Below are positions 26,512-36,270 of a DNA stretch of 64,000 bases, one piece after another. Origin of the DNA: Gordonia rubripertincta (lineage in GTDB: Bacteria > Actinomycetota > Actinomycetes > Mycobacteriales > Mycobacteriaceae); assembly GCF_038024875.1 (NCBI RefSeq), contig NZ_CP136136.1, positions 3,658,001 through 3,722,000 on the forward strand, in the 5' to 3' direction. The position numbers and the translations under genes are program-made. The notes beneath the pieces were generated by a model. It searched no databases. It was not told where the DNA came from and was given only the letters and a program-made list of their open reading frames with translations. How positions within the stretch are numbered: position 1 is the stretch's first letter; each line of letters opens with the position of its first letter.

Positions 26512-29500
26512 GTGCTCATCCTTCATCGCGCCGAGCGCACCGACACCCTCGCCGACGCGTTGGCCGAGGTGCTGGCCACGCCGCTCGACGATCCGATGCG
26601 TACCGAGATCATCTCGGTACCGGCGGCCGGTGTCGAACGCTGGCTCGCCCAGCACCTCGCCCGCCGGCTCGGTTCCGGATCCGCGCTGTCCGACGGCATC
26701 GCGGCGAACATCGACTTCACCGGTCCGGGGCGACTGTCGGATGCGATCTCGGCGGCGGTCCTCGCCGGGGACCGCTTCACGGGCGACACCCCGCTGACGA
26801 CCGGAAATCCCTGGCGCGCTCCCGAGTTGACCTGGCCGGTGCTCCGGGTCCTCGATGAACGGATCGACGACCCCGAACTGACGGTCATCGCCCGTCACAT
26901 CGGTGCGGGCGACGACGCGTCACCCCGGATCGGCCGCCGCTATGCCACCGCGCGACATCTCGCCGAGCTCTTCGAGCGATACGGACGATCCCGTCCGACG
27001 ATGATCGCCGGCTGGGCGGCGGGCGACGATCTCGACGGCGCGGGTGGCCCGCTGCGGGACGACCTGGCGTGGCAGGCCGGGTTCTGGCGTGCGGTACGGG
27101 CGGAGATCGGGCAACCCCATCCGGCGGAGGTACTCGGCGAGGTGTGCGACCGGCTGCGGTCCGACCCCGGGGTCGCCGACCTTCCCGACCGGCTGTCGGT
27201 GTTCGGACCGACCCGGATCACCGAGTCGTTCCGCAACATCATCTCCGCGGTGAGCGTGCACCACGACGTCCATCTGTTCGTCCCGCACGCGAGCCCCCGT
27301 CTGTGGGACGAACTCCGAGCCGCCTCCGGGGGTGAGCCCGCCGGGGGAGCGCCCGGTGTGAGCGTCCCGCCGCGTCGACGGAGGCGTCCGGTCCCCGAAC
27401 TCCGGAACTCGTTGCTGGCCGGGCTGTCCCGCGACCTCCAGGAGCTCCAGCTCCGACTGGACGACATCGTCGACCGTGACGTCCACCATCCGCCGCGTAC
27501 ACCGCTGCCGGACACGCTTCTCGGTGCTCTCCAGGCGGGTATCCGCGACGACGCGGGGACCGCCGACGACACGGGCGCGGCACCTTCGGTCGAACTCACC
27601 GACGACGGGTCCGTCGAGGTCCACGCGTGCCACGGTCCCGAACGCCAGATCGAGGTGCTCCGCGACCGGTTGCTGCACCTCTTCGCCGACAACCCGGCGC
27701 TCGAACCCCGCGATGTCCTGATCATGTGCCCCGACGTCGAGACCTTCGCGCCGCTCATCCGGGGTGCCTTCGGGCAGGCCGGACTGCCACACCCCGCCTT
27801 CGACCTGCGTGTACGCCTCGCCGACCGAGGGGTGCGTCACGTCAACCCGGTCATCGACACCGTCGTCGGCGTGGTCGAACTCGCGGCCGGTCGGGTGACG
27901 GCGGGCGACGTGCTCGACCTGCTCGGGACCGAACCCGTCCGGACACGATTCGCGATGACCGACGACGACCTGGAGCTGGTCCGGGAATGGCTGGGCCACA
28001 GCAATGTCCGCTGGGGACTCGGCACGGCCGAACGCGCCCGGTTCGGTCTCGAACGTTTTCGCCAGGGCACCTTCGACGCCGGTCTCGACCGCATCGCGCT
28101 CGGCGTGGTCGCCGAGGAGACCGACGACGAATGGCTCGGCACCGCACTGCCTCTCGCAGGTGTGGAAAGTACTGGTATCGACCTGGTCGGCCGACTCGAC
28201 GAGTTCCTCGATCGCCTCGGACGCGTGCTCGCCGAGCTGACCGCCACCGCGCCGGCTCATCGGTGGGCGCAGACCCTCGTCGAGGCGGTCGGCTCGCTCA
28301 CCGCGACCGCGCCCGCCGACGACTGGCAACGCGCACAGGCGATCAGGATGCTCGAGGACGCCTTCGGCAGCACCGAGGAGGTGCTCCGTCTCGCCGACAT
28401 CCGCGACCTGCTGTCCGCCCTGATCGCGGGTCGCCCGACCCGGTCCAACTTCCGGACCGGTGAGCTCACCGTGTGCACCATGGTCCCGATGCGGTCGGTG
28501 CCCCACCGCGTCATCGTCTTGCTCGGCATCGACGCCGAGGTGTTCCCGCGTGTGCAGCGCATCGACGGGGACGATGTGCTCGGTGTCGATCCGCTGGTGG
28601 GAGAACGCAACCCGCGGGACGAGGACCGGCAGTGCTTCCTCGACGCGATCGATGCGGCGCAGGACAACCTGCTCGTCTTCTACAGCGGTGCCGACCCCGT
28701 GTCGGGCCGGCACATCCCACCCGCTGTGGTGGTCAGCGAACTGATCGACACCCTCGACGGTCTCACCGGACCCGGCCTGCCCACGATCGTGCGGCGACAT
28801 TCCCTGCACGGCTTCGACGCGCGCAACTTCGTCGGCGGCGGCGTCCCCGGGATCACCGGACCCTTCAGCCACGACGCATCGCTGCTCGCCGGGGCCGAGG
28901 CACTCCGTGGCCCGGCCGATCCGGTCGTCCCCGCCGCCCGGCGCACCCTTCCCGCACCCGAACCGACGCCCGAGCTCGCCGACATCGACCTCGCGTCGCT
29001 CATCGACTTCCACATCGACCCGATCACCGCCTTCGTGCGTCAACGCCTGGGCGCCCGGATCCCCGACGACGAGACGCCGCACGACGACCAGCTCGACGTC
29101 GAGCTGGACCCGCTCGACAAGTGGGGGATCGGCGACCGTTTCCTCACCCGAATGCTGTCGGGTGTTCCGATCGGCGACTGCGAGGCCGCCGAACTCCGAC
29201 GTGGTACGTTGCCTCCCTTCGCTTTCGGCACCCGTGAACTCCAGGCCATCTCGCGTGCGGTGACCCGTTTGCACGGCGTCGTCGCGCCCCTGCGCCCGGG
29301 ATCCCCGGAGACCCTCGACATCCTCGTCACCCTGCCGGACGGGCGACGCGTCCACGGTACGGTCAGTGACGTCTTCACCGCCGACGACGGGCAGGCCCGT
29401 CTCGTCCGCGCCACGTACTCGCGCCTCAAGGCCAAACAGCAACTGAGCGCCTGGATCACGCTGCTGGCCGTCGCGGCGGCCGCGACCCAGGGCAATGCCG

Positions 29501-29961
29501 GCGCGGCCCGGGTCGGCTCCGCGGTGTCGGTGGGTCGAGCCGCCCGAGGGGGCGGCACCACCACTCTCACGCTCCGACGCCCTGAGGACCCGGTGCCGCT
29601 GCTCGATCAGGTGGTGAAGCTACGAGACGAGGGCCTGCGTCGCCCGCTGCCGCTGCCCTTGGAACCGGCGTTCGCCTTCGTCGACAACGACGGGCCCGGT
29701 CGTCGGAGCCACTGGGCACTGAACAGCGCGCGCAGGGTCTTCGACGACACCTACGGCCCGCGCCACGACCGGTACCTGAAGCTGGCCTTCGGCGGCGATG
29801 TCCTGGCCGACGTCGAGTTCGACGTCCTGCTGGACGAAACGGCACCGGCCGACCGCGTTGTCGGCGGCGTGGAACTCGCTCTGTCAGAAGACGAACCGCT
29901 GTTCATCGGCCTGGCCCGTGCGATCTGGGTTCCCGTCGGACAGCACCGGGAGGGCACATGA
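26512..29961 (+). CDS. recC: Exodeoxyribonuclease V gamma subunit RecC
   Basis: Subunit of the RecBCD helicase-nuclease that processes double-strand ends; RecC splits the strands and reads regulatory octamers. The 1149-aa length fits. MLILHRAERTDTLADALAEVL and PAAGVERWLAQHLARRLG match the RecC N-terminus, CMVPMRSVPHRVIVLLGID and NPRDEDRQCFLDAI lie in the inactive helicase-like part, and no intact Walker A is present, as expected. GTG start at 26512. Its last 4 bp (ATGA) overlap recB. In mycobacteria RecBCD acts in single-strand annealing while AdnAB does end resection; whether adnAB exists here cannot be seen. Confidence 0.95.
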   Translation: MLILHRAERTDTLADALAEVLATPLDDPMRTEIISVPAAGVERWLAQHLARRLGSGSALSDGIAANIDFTGPGRLSDAISAAVLAGDRFTGDTPLTTGNPWRAPELTWPVLRVLDERIDDPELTVIARHIGAGDDASPRIGRRYATARHLAELFERYGRSRPTMIAGWAAGDDLDGAGGPLRDDLAWQAGFWRAVRAEIGQPHPAEVLGEVCDRLRSDPGVADLPDRLSVFGPTRITESFRNIISAVSVHHDVHLFVPHASPRLWDELRAASGGEPAGGAPGVSVPPRRRRRPVPELRNSLLAGLSRDLQELQLRLDDIVDRDVHHPPRTPLPDTLLGALQAGIRDDAGTADDTGAAPSVELTDDGSVEVHACHGPERQIEVLRDRLLHLFADNPALEPRDVLIMCPDVETFAPLIRGAFGQAGLPHPAFDLRVRLADRGVRHVNPVIDTVVGVVELAAGRVTAGDVLDLLGTEPVRTRFAMTDDDLELVREWLGHSNVRWGLGTAERARFGLERFRQGTFDAGLDRIALGVVAEETDDEWLGTALPLAGVESTGIDLVGRLDEFLDRLGRVLAELTATAPAHRWAQTLVEAVGSLTATAPADDWQRAQAIRMLEDAFGSTEEVLRLADIRDLLSALIAGRPTRSNFRTGELTVCTMVPMRSVPHRVIVLLGIDAEVFPRVQRIDGDDVLGVDPLVGERNPRDEDRQCFLDAIDAAQDNLLVFYSGADPVSGRHIPPAVVVSELIDTLDGLTGPGLPTIVRRHSLHGFDARNFVGGGVPGITGPFSHDASLLAGAEALRGPADPVVPAARRTLPAPEPTPELADIDLASLIDFHIDPITAFVRQRLGARIPDDETPHDDQLDVELDPLDKWGIGDRFLTRMLSGVPIGDCEAAELRRGTLPPFAFGTRELQAISRAVTRLHGVVAPLRPGSPETLDILVTLPDGRRVHGTVSDVFTADDGQARLVRATYSRLKAKQQLSAWITLLAVAAAATQGNAGAARVGSAVSVGRAARGGGTTTLTLRRPEDPVPLLDQVVKLRDEGLRRPLPLPLEPAFAFVDNDGPGRRSHWALNSARRVFDDTYGPRHDRYLKLAFGGDVLADVEFDVLLDETAPADRVVGGVELALSEDEPLFIGLARAIWVPVGQHREGT

Positions 29962-32900
29962 GACGCCCGGAGCCCTTCGACATCACCGCCGAACTGCCCC
30001 AGCACACCACCGTTCTGGAGGCGAGCGCCGGAACGGGCAAGACCTACGCGATCGTCGGGCTCGCGGCACGATATCTGGCCGACGGCGTACCGATCTCGGA
30101 GATGCTGCTCGTCACCTTCAGCCGGGCGGCGACCGCCGAACTGCGGGAACGGATGCGCGCCCGTGTGCGTGAGCTGCTCGACGCGCTCGCCGAACCCGCG
30201 GAGGTCCTGTCCGGACCGGCGCAGGCCGACGACGACGCACTGTTGCGGCAACTGGCGAGCGGCACACCGGAGGAGGTCCGCACGCGCCGCCGCAACCTCG
30301 CCCGCGCACTGAGCGACTTCGACGCCTCGACGATCGCCACCACCCACACCTTCTGCAACCGGATGCTGGAGGCACTGGGCTTCCTCGGCGAACGAGAGCT
30401 CGTCTACTCGATTGTCGAAGAGGTCGACGAACTCACCGAGGAGGTCGCGCTCGACCTGTATCTCCGCGGCTTCTGGGCCAGCGACTCACCGGAGTTCAGC
30501 TTCGCCGAGGCGCGGGAGATCGCCCGCGACGCAGTCCGCCAGGCGTCGGTGCAACTCGCCCCGGACGAGAGCGCACTCGCCGACGGGCCGGCCGCGGACC
30601 ACGTCGCCGCCCGCCGGGTGAGCTTCGCCAAGGCGGTGCGGCAGCATGTCGAGACCCGCAAGCGGGACGCCCGTGTGCGCACCTACGACGACCTCCAGGC
30701 GATCCTGCACCGGATTGTCGGCGACGAGGTGGTCGGTGACCGTGCGTGCCAACGGATTCGCGACACCTTCTCGGTGGTGCTCGTCGACGAGTTCCAGGAC
30801 ACCGATCCGCTGCAGTGGGACATATTGCGCCGCTGCTTCCACGGCCATCGCCGGATGATCCTCGTCGGCGACCCGAAGCAGTCGATCTACGGGTTCCGCG
30901 GGGCCGAGGTCCTGAGCTACCTCGCCGCGGTGTCGTCCGCAGACACCCTGAAAGCGCTTGATGTGAACCGTCGGTCCGACGGCGCGCTCGTGCATGCCCT
31001 GGAGCACCTGTACGGCGAAGCGACACTGGGACATCCGGACATCGTCGCGCGTCCAGTCCAGGCCGCTTTCGCCGGCAGTCGGCTCGAAGGCCGCCCACCG
31101 TTGCGGTTACGGGCGTTCCTCCGCCAGGATTTCACGTCCCTCAACTCGTTCAACCTCCCCGGCGTCAAAGAGGTGCGGTCACGCATCGCCGCCGACGTCG
31201 CCGACGACATCGCCAACGTCCTGGCCCAGGGCGACCGGATCGACCTGAACGGTGTCTCTCGCCCCGTCGATCCCGGCGACATCGCGATCCTCGTGCGGCT
31301 CAACAGCACCATCGAACCGCTGCAGCGGGAGCTCGCCGAGCGCGGCATCAACTCGGTGATCGGGTCGGGTGTCAACGTCTTCTCGACATCGGCTGCCCAG
31401 CACTGGTTGTGGGTCCTGCGTGCTGTCGAACAGCCATCCCGTTCGGACCGGGTGCGGATGGCCGCCCTGACCACGCTCTTCGGGTGGTCCACCGAACGGG
31501 TCGCGACCGCCGCCGAGCCGGAGATCGCCGAGCTCGGTGCCGAACTGTCCATGCTCGCCCGGGTTTTCGCGCAGGGCGGATTCGCGGCGATGGCCCAGCG
31601 CCTGTTCGACGCACACGAGGTCGCGGCACGGGTTCTCACCGTCGAGAACGGCGAACGCACCCTCACCGACCTCATCCAGGTGTCGGCGCTGTGCAACAAA
31701 CACGTCGTCGAAACCGGCGGGGGACTGAGCGCCCTCGTCGAGTGGCTGACCGAACGGATCACCGACACCTCGTCGCGGCAGCGTTACGAGGACCAGAGCC
31801 GACGCCTCGACCGCGACACCCAGGCCGTGCAGATCATGACCGTGCACGCGAGCAAGGGACTGCAGTTCCCGATCGTCTATGTGCCCTACGGATGGGACGG
31901 CACCTGGATCAACGACCGTGGCAACATCACCTACCACGACGAAACGGGTACTCGCCGGCTCGACGTGGGCGGGCAGCAGGCACCGGACCGCGCCGCACGA
32001 CGCCGTCGCTACGCAGACGAGGTCGCGGGCGAGGATCTGCGTCTGCTCTACGTCGCCCTCACCCGCGCCCAGTCACAGGTCGTGGCCTGGTGGGCGCCGT
32101 CGCGAAACACCACGACCGGGCCGCTGCACCGGTTGATCTTCGGTCGCGAGAACGCCGTTCGATCCTCGACCGGGGACCCGGAATGGACGGTCGCCGGGGA
32201 GGTACCGATCCCCGAGGCCGATGTCGACTGCGTGGGCGTCCTGCGCACCCTCGCCGAGCGGGACCCGGCGATCTCCGTCGAGCCGGCGGGCCGACTCGGC
32301 ACGGACACCGTGGCGCCGGCCCCAGGCGACGGAGACGATCCCGCCGCCCTGGGCATCGCGCACTTCGACCGTCGGATCGACCAGGACTGGCGTCGCACGT
32401 CGTATTCGGCTCTCACCGCGGACGTGGCCCACGGAGCGCACGGCTCACCCGGTGGGCCGTCGGCCTCGGTCGTCGAGACCGGCAGCGAACCCGACGACGA
32501 GGTGACCGACATCCTCGACGACGAACCCATCGCACTTCCCGGTGACGTCGCGGGGGATGCCGGAACCGACTCGATCGCAACGCGTCCCGGGACGCCGTCG
32601 CTGATGAACGGTCTGCCGTTCGGTGCCGCCTTCGGAACCCTCGTCCACGAGGTACTCGAATACGTCGACACCTCGGCGCCGGACATCGACACCCATGTGC
32701 GTGAACTCTGTTCGCGAGCACTCGGCGCTCTCGCCGGCGACATCGACCCCGACCGGCTCGTCGCCGCCCTGATCGGCGTGCTCACCACGCCACTCGGATT
32801 CGGCGACCTCTGGAGCATCGACCCCCGTGATCGCCTGGCCGAACTCGACTTCGAACTGCCTCTCGGCCCCGCGGACGAGGCGGCATCCGGCGGCGGCACG

Positions 32901-33407
32901 ACCCTGGGGCGTCTCGCCGACCTGATGGAACAACATCTGCCGGAGTCGGACCCGCTGCGCGCCTACGCCGACCACCTGCGCGCGGTGCCGGGACGGCGCC
33001 TCCGCGGATTCCTCACCGGCAGTATCGACTCGGTGCTGCGGATCCCCGACGGCCGCTACGTGATCGTCGACTACAAGACCAACCGCATCCGCCCGGGGGA
33101 CCTCGTGGTGGAGGACTTCGATGTCGACGCCATGGCCGGCGAGATGATCGCCGCCCACTACCCGCTCCAGGCCATGCTGTACTCGGTTGCGCTGCACCGG
33201 TACCTGCGCTGGCGGATTCGGGACTACGACCCGGCCCGGCATCTCGGTCCGGTGCAGTATCACTTCGTGCGCGGCATGGCCGGACCCGACACCCCGCCCG
33301 GCTGCGGTGTCTTCGAATGGACCCTGCCCCCAGGGCTCGTCGTCGACCTGTCCGACGCGCTGGCCGGTGCGGATTCGAGTGCCGGTACGGGAGGGAGGAG
33401 CCGATGA
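29958..33407 (+). CDS. recB: Exodeoxyribonuclease V beta subunit RecB
   Basis: The 3'-5' helicase and only nuclease of RecBCD. In 1149 aa: Walker A EASAGTGKTY (21-30), Walker B VVLVDEFQDTDPLQW, motif III VGDPKQSIYGFRGAE, motif V VHASKGLQFPIVYV, motif VI LLYVALTRAQSQ, then a linker and the C-terminal nuclease domain with GRYVIVDYKTNRI (catalytic Asp and Lys) and QAMLYSVALHRYL. All motifs are intact. It overlaps recC and recD by 4 bp each, so the three subunits are translationally coupled and made in similar amounts. Confidence 0.97.
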   Translation: MRRPEPFDITAELPQHTTVLEASAGTGKTYAIVGLAARYLADGVPISEMLLVTFSRAATAELRERMRARVRELLDALAEPAEVLSGPAQADDDALLRQLASGTPEEVRTRRRNLARALSDFDASTIATTHTFCNRMLEALGFLGERELVYSIVEEVDELTEEVALDLYLRGFWASDSPEFSFAEAREIARDAVRQASVQLAPDESALADGPAADHVAARRVSFAKAVRQHVETRKRDARVRTYDDLQAILHRIVGDEVVGDRACQRIRDTFSVVLVDEFQDTDPLQWDILRRCFHGHRRMILVGDPKQSIYGFRGAEVLSYLAAVSSADTLKALDVNRRSDGALVHALEHLYGEATLGHPDIVARPVQAAFAGSRLEGRPPLRLRAFLRQDFTSLNSFNLPGVKEVRSRIAADVADDIANVLAQGDRIDLNGVSRPVDPGDIAILVRLNSTIEPLQRELAERGINSVIGSGVNVFSTSAAQHWLWVLRAVEQPSRSDRVRMAALTTLFGWSTERVATAAEPEIAELGAELSMLARVFAQGGFAAMAQRLFDAHEVAARVLTVENGERTLTDLIQVSALCNKHVVETGGGLSALVEWLTERITDTSSRQRYEDQSRRLDRDTQAVQIMTVHASKGLQFPIVYVPYGWDGTWINDRGNITYHDETGTRRLDVGGQQAPDRAARRRRYADEVAGEDLRLLYVALTRAQSQVVAWWAPSRNTTTGPLHRLIFGRENAVRSSTGDPEWTVAGEVPIPEADVDCVGVLRTLAERDPAISVEPAGRLGTDTVAPAPGDGDDPAALGIAHFDRRIDQDWRRTSYSALTADVAHGAHGSPGGPSASVVETGSEPDDEVTDILDDEPIALPGDVAGDAGTDSIATRPGTPSLMNGLPFGAAFGTLVHEVLEYVDTSAPDIDTHVRELCSRALGALAGDIDPDRLVAALIGVLTTPLGFGDLWSIDPRDRLAELDFELPLGPADEAASGGGTTLGRLADLMEQHLPESDPLRAYADHLRAVPGRRLRGFLTGSIDSVLRIPDGRYVIVDYKTNRIRPGDLVVEDFDVDAMAGEMIAAHYPLQAMLYSVALHRYLRWRIRDYDPARHLGPVQYHFVRGMAGPDTPPGCGVFEWTLPPGLVVDLSDALAGADSSAGTGGRSR

Positions 33408-35278
33408 GCACACCCGATGTCCAGCGCGTGGATTCGGCGACGGGCACGCTCGCCGACTGGAATGCCGCCGGCCTGCTCGCCGCCGCCGACCTGCACATCA
33501 CCGACCGGTTGGTCCGGATGTGCGGGGAAGAGGTGTCCGACAACGCCCGACTCGGTGCCGCCCTCGCGGTTCGTGCCGTCCGCCTCGGGTCCACCTGCCT
33601 CGCTCTCGACCGCATCGGGGAGGTGGCGGCGGGGGAGGAGTTCGCGCAGATCGAGGTGCCCTCGCCCGGTGATCTTCTGGACGCGTTGGCGGTGAGCCCA
33701 CTCGTCACCGGCAGCGACGCCGGACCGCTGCGACCGCTCGTGGTCCGCGATTCCGCCGACGGCCCGCTCGTCTATCTGCAGAAGTACTTCCGGCAGGAGC
33801 AGACGATCCGGGAGATCCTCGACCGCCGTTCGCAGACCGCACCCTCGGTGGACACGGCGGCGCTTCGCGAGGCCGTCGCGGCGGTCTACTCCGCGCCCGA
33901 CGACGGTGCCCTGCAGAAACTGGCCGCCGCGGTCGCGGCGACCCGCTGGACGACGGTGCTGGCCGGTGGGCCGGGAACGGGCAAGACCTACACGGTCGCG
34001 CGCATCCTCGCCGTCCTCGACCGTCTCCAGGGACCCGGCCTCCGCATCGGACTCTGCGCACCCACCGGGCGGGCTGCTGCACAGCTGCAGGCCTCCGTCG
34101 AGGCAGAGTCCACCCTGCCGGTCACCGCCCACGCGGTCACCCTGCACTCGCTGCTGGGCTGGCGGCCCGGCTCGAATCCCCGCTACGGACGTGGACGCAC
34201 CCTGCCGCACGACGTCATCGTCGTCGACGAGACATCGATGCTGTCGATGACCGCCATGAGCCGTCTCCTCGATGCGGTTCGTCCCGACGCGCGGGTCGTG
34301 TTCGTCGGCGATCCGCATCAGCTGGCCTCGGTGGAGGCGGGCGCGGTGCTGGCCGACCTCGTCGAACGGACCGATCTCCCGGCAACCGACGGAACAGACG
34401 GTCCGCCGGCGACGCTGACACAGGCGTTCGGCGCCGCGGGCCTCGACCCCGCCGCCGAGGATCTCGATCCCGACGACGTGGCACGCCTGGCCGATGGCGT
34501 CATCACGCTCCGCAGGCAGTTCCGGTTCGGCGGCGGCATCTCCGAGGTCGCGACCGCCGTCAACGCCGGCGATCCCGACGCGGTCCTTGAGCTGGTCACC
34601 TCTCCGGACATCGACGATGTCGAACTGGTCGCCCCCGACGACCTCGACGGAGTGGCCGGCGACATCCTGTCCTGGGGACGCGGTCTGCGCAGTGCGGCTC
34701 GTACGGGCGACGCGGCGGGAGCCCTGGACGCCCTCGATTCTCACCGGGTCCTGTGTGCGCACCGCGAGGGCTCGTGGGGCGTACGCGGATGGACGACGCG
34801 CATCACCGACTGGCTGGGCACAACCGAGGCCGAACACATGGGTTGGTATGTGGGACAACCCATCCTGGTGACGGCGAACGACCGTCAGACCTCGACCTTC
34901 AACGGTGACACCGGTGTCGTCATCGCCGACCCGGACGCGGAGCCGCAGCCCGCGATTCGTCCGGGTTCGTCGGATGCGGTCCGAGTGGCGTTCCGGCGTG
35001 GCGGCGAGATCCGGTTGCTACATCCCACCCAACTGGCCGACGTCGTGTCGGTACACGCGATGACGATCCACCGCAGCCAGGGCAGCCAGTTCGATCGGGT
35101 GACCGTCGTTTTGCCGCCGGCCGGCTCCGAGCTGCTCACCCGTGAGCTCCTCTACACTGCCATCACCCGTGCGCGGAGCCGGGTGCGCATCGTCGGCACG
35201 GCCGATGTGCTCGCCGCGGCCGTCAACCGACGCGTGCAGCGGGCCAGCGGATTGCGGTCCACGCTCAGCGTCATCTGA
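33404..35278 (+). CDS. recD: Exodeoxyribonuclease V alpha subunit RecD
   Basis: The 5'-3' SF1B helicase of RecBCD. In 624 aa: Walker A GGPGTGKTYT (188-197), VIVVDETSML (Walker B), VFVGDPHQLASVEAG (motif III), LRRQFRFGGGI, and the C-terminal AMTIHRSQGSQFDRVTVVLP and LLYTAITRARSRVRIVG (motifs V and VI). ATG 33404 overlaps the recB stop (ATGA) and GGGAGGAG precedes it; an upstream extension of 29 codons lies within recB and is rejected. Operon order C-B-D is the actinobacterial one. Confidence 0.97.
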   Translation: MSTPDVQRVDSATGTLADWNAAGLLAAADLHITDRLVRMCGEEVSDNARLGAALAVRAVRLGSTCLALDRIGEVAAGEEFAQIEVPSPGDLLDALAVSPLVTGSDAGPLRPLVVRDSADGPLVYLQKYFRQEQTIREILDRRSQTAPSVDTAALREAVAAVYSAPDDGALQKLAAAVAATRWTTVLAGGPGTGKTYTVARILAVLDRLQGPGLRIGLCAPTGRAAAQLQASVEAESTLPVTAHAVTLHSLLGWRPGSNPRYGRGRTLPHDVIVVDETSMLSMTAMSRLLDAVRPDARVVFVGDPHQLASVEAGAVLADLVERTDLPATDGTDGPPATLTQAFGAAGLDPAAEDLDPDDVARLADGVITLRRQFRFGGGISEVATAVNAGDPDAVLELVTSPDIDDVELVAPDDLDGVAGDILSWGRGLRSAARTGDAAGALDALDSHRVLCAHREGSWGVRGWTTRITDWLGTTEAEHMGWYVGQPILVTANDRQTSTFNGDTGVVIADPDAEPQPAIRPGSSDAVRVAFRRGGEIRLLHPTQLADVVSVHAMTIHRSQGSQFDRVTVVLPPAGSELLTRELLYTAITRARSRVRIVGTADVLAAAVNRRVQRASGLRSTLSVI

Positions 35279-35281
35279 CCC

Positions 35282-36037
35282 TCAGATCAGGTCACACCCA
35301 CCCGGAACCAGGTCGCGGCGCTGGTAGCACTCGACGCCCAGCAGTCTGTGCTGGATGTCGTCGGGGAGCGACATGAAGCCGGCGATCGCGCGGCTGCGGT
35401 CGATCTCCGACCGGTGTGCGGTGACCCCTGCCTTCTTGCGTGCCGCCAGATCCGACACGTCGACGGTCACGTCGATGTCGGACTCCGGTGTCCCGGGCAA
35501 CTGCTCGCGGGGGATCTCGGGGAAGAGGCTGGGGGCGAGCAGGTCCATCATCCACTCGGGGATGGTCGCGAAGTACAGCGAGCGGACCCGCCAGGCCGGC
35601 CCGGCCCGGTGGTAGAGCTTCGTCGAGGCGGCGGCGTCGGCAGCGGCGCACGCCAGCCGGTGGGCGTGGATGTGGTCGGGGTGGCCGTAGATGCCGAGCG
35701 CGTCGTAGGTGACGACGATGTCCGGCTGGAGTTCGCGGATATGGGCGGTCAACGCCCGGACCTGCTCGTCGAAGGACGCCGCGCAGAGTCGGGGGGCGTC
35801 CGGCGCCGATTCGGGCCGCCGGTCGTCGGCGTATCCGAGCATGATCGGCGGCCGCGGCATGCCGAGGATGTCGACGGCGTCGGTCAGTTCCCGGTGCCGG
35901 ATCGTTCCCTCGGCCCAGGTGCACATCACCAGGTCGGCCTCGCCGCCGGCGTCGACGTGACGGGCGGTGAGCCCGCCGGTCCACAGCGACTCGTCGTCGG
36001 GGTGTGCATGCACCAGCAGCAGTCGAGGCGTACCCAT
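35282..36037 (-). CDS. PIG-L (LmbE-like) deacetylase, MshB/Mca-related
   Basis: Zinc-dependent N-deacetylase of the PIG-L fold. AHPDDE (11-16) and GHPDHIHAH supply the metal ligands and the general-base Asp. TPRLLLVHAHPDDESLWTGG and PDIVVTYDALGIYGHPDH are close to MshB, which deacetylates GlcNAc-Ins in mycothiol synthesis. At 251 aa it is shorter than MshB (about 300) and Mca (about 290), and the inserted region of MshB is missing. It is more likely a paralogue with another substrate. Convergent with recD, 3 bp apart. Confidence 0.8.
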   Translation of the reverse strand: MGTPRLLLVHAHPDDESLWTGGLTARHVDAGGEADLVMCTWAEGTIRHRELTDAVDILGMPRPPIMLGYADDRRPESAPDAPRLCAASFDEQVRALTAHIRELQPDIVVTYDALGIYGHPDHIHAHRLACAAADAAASTKLYHRAGPAWRVRSLYFATIPEWMMDLLAPSLFPEIPREQLPGTPESDIDVTVDVSDLAARKKAGVTAHRSEIDRSRAIAGFMSLPDDIQHRLLGVECYQRRDLVPGGCDLI

Positions 36038-36270
36038 CCACCTGGCTTCCTGATCGTTCCCCGCGGGTGGTGTTCACTCGCGCACCATCCGCAATCCGGG
36101 GTAGTCGGTCCCCGACCCAGGGTAGCCACACCGGCGCTCGGTAAAGTCGGTGTCCGTCACGACGTGTCGCGCCGGACTCGCGCCCGGCATCGGGCCCTGC
36201 ACCGAAACGCCACGTCCACAACCGAACACGTGACAACCGAACATCCGAGAACAGAACATGGAGGTCTGCG

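Noticed and set aside
26920..29442. 840-codon open frame antisense to recC
   Set aside because: No binding site, no recognisable domain, mirrors recC codon positions.
35282..36037. Assigning mshB or mca
   Set aside because: Too short and not in a mycothiol context; the PIG-L family is all the sequence supports.
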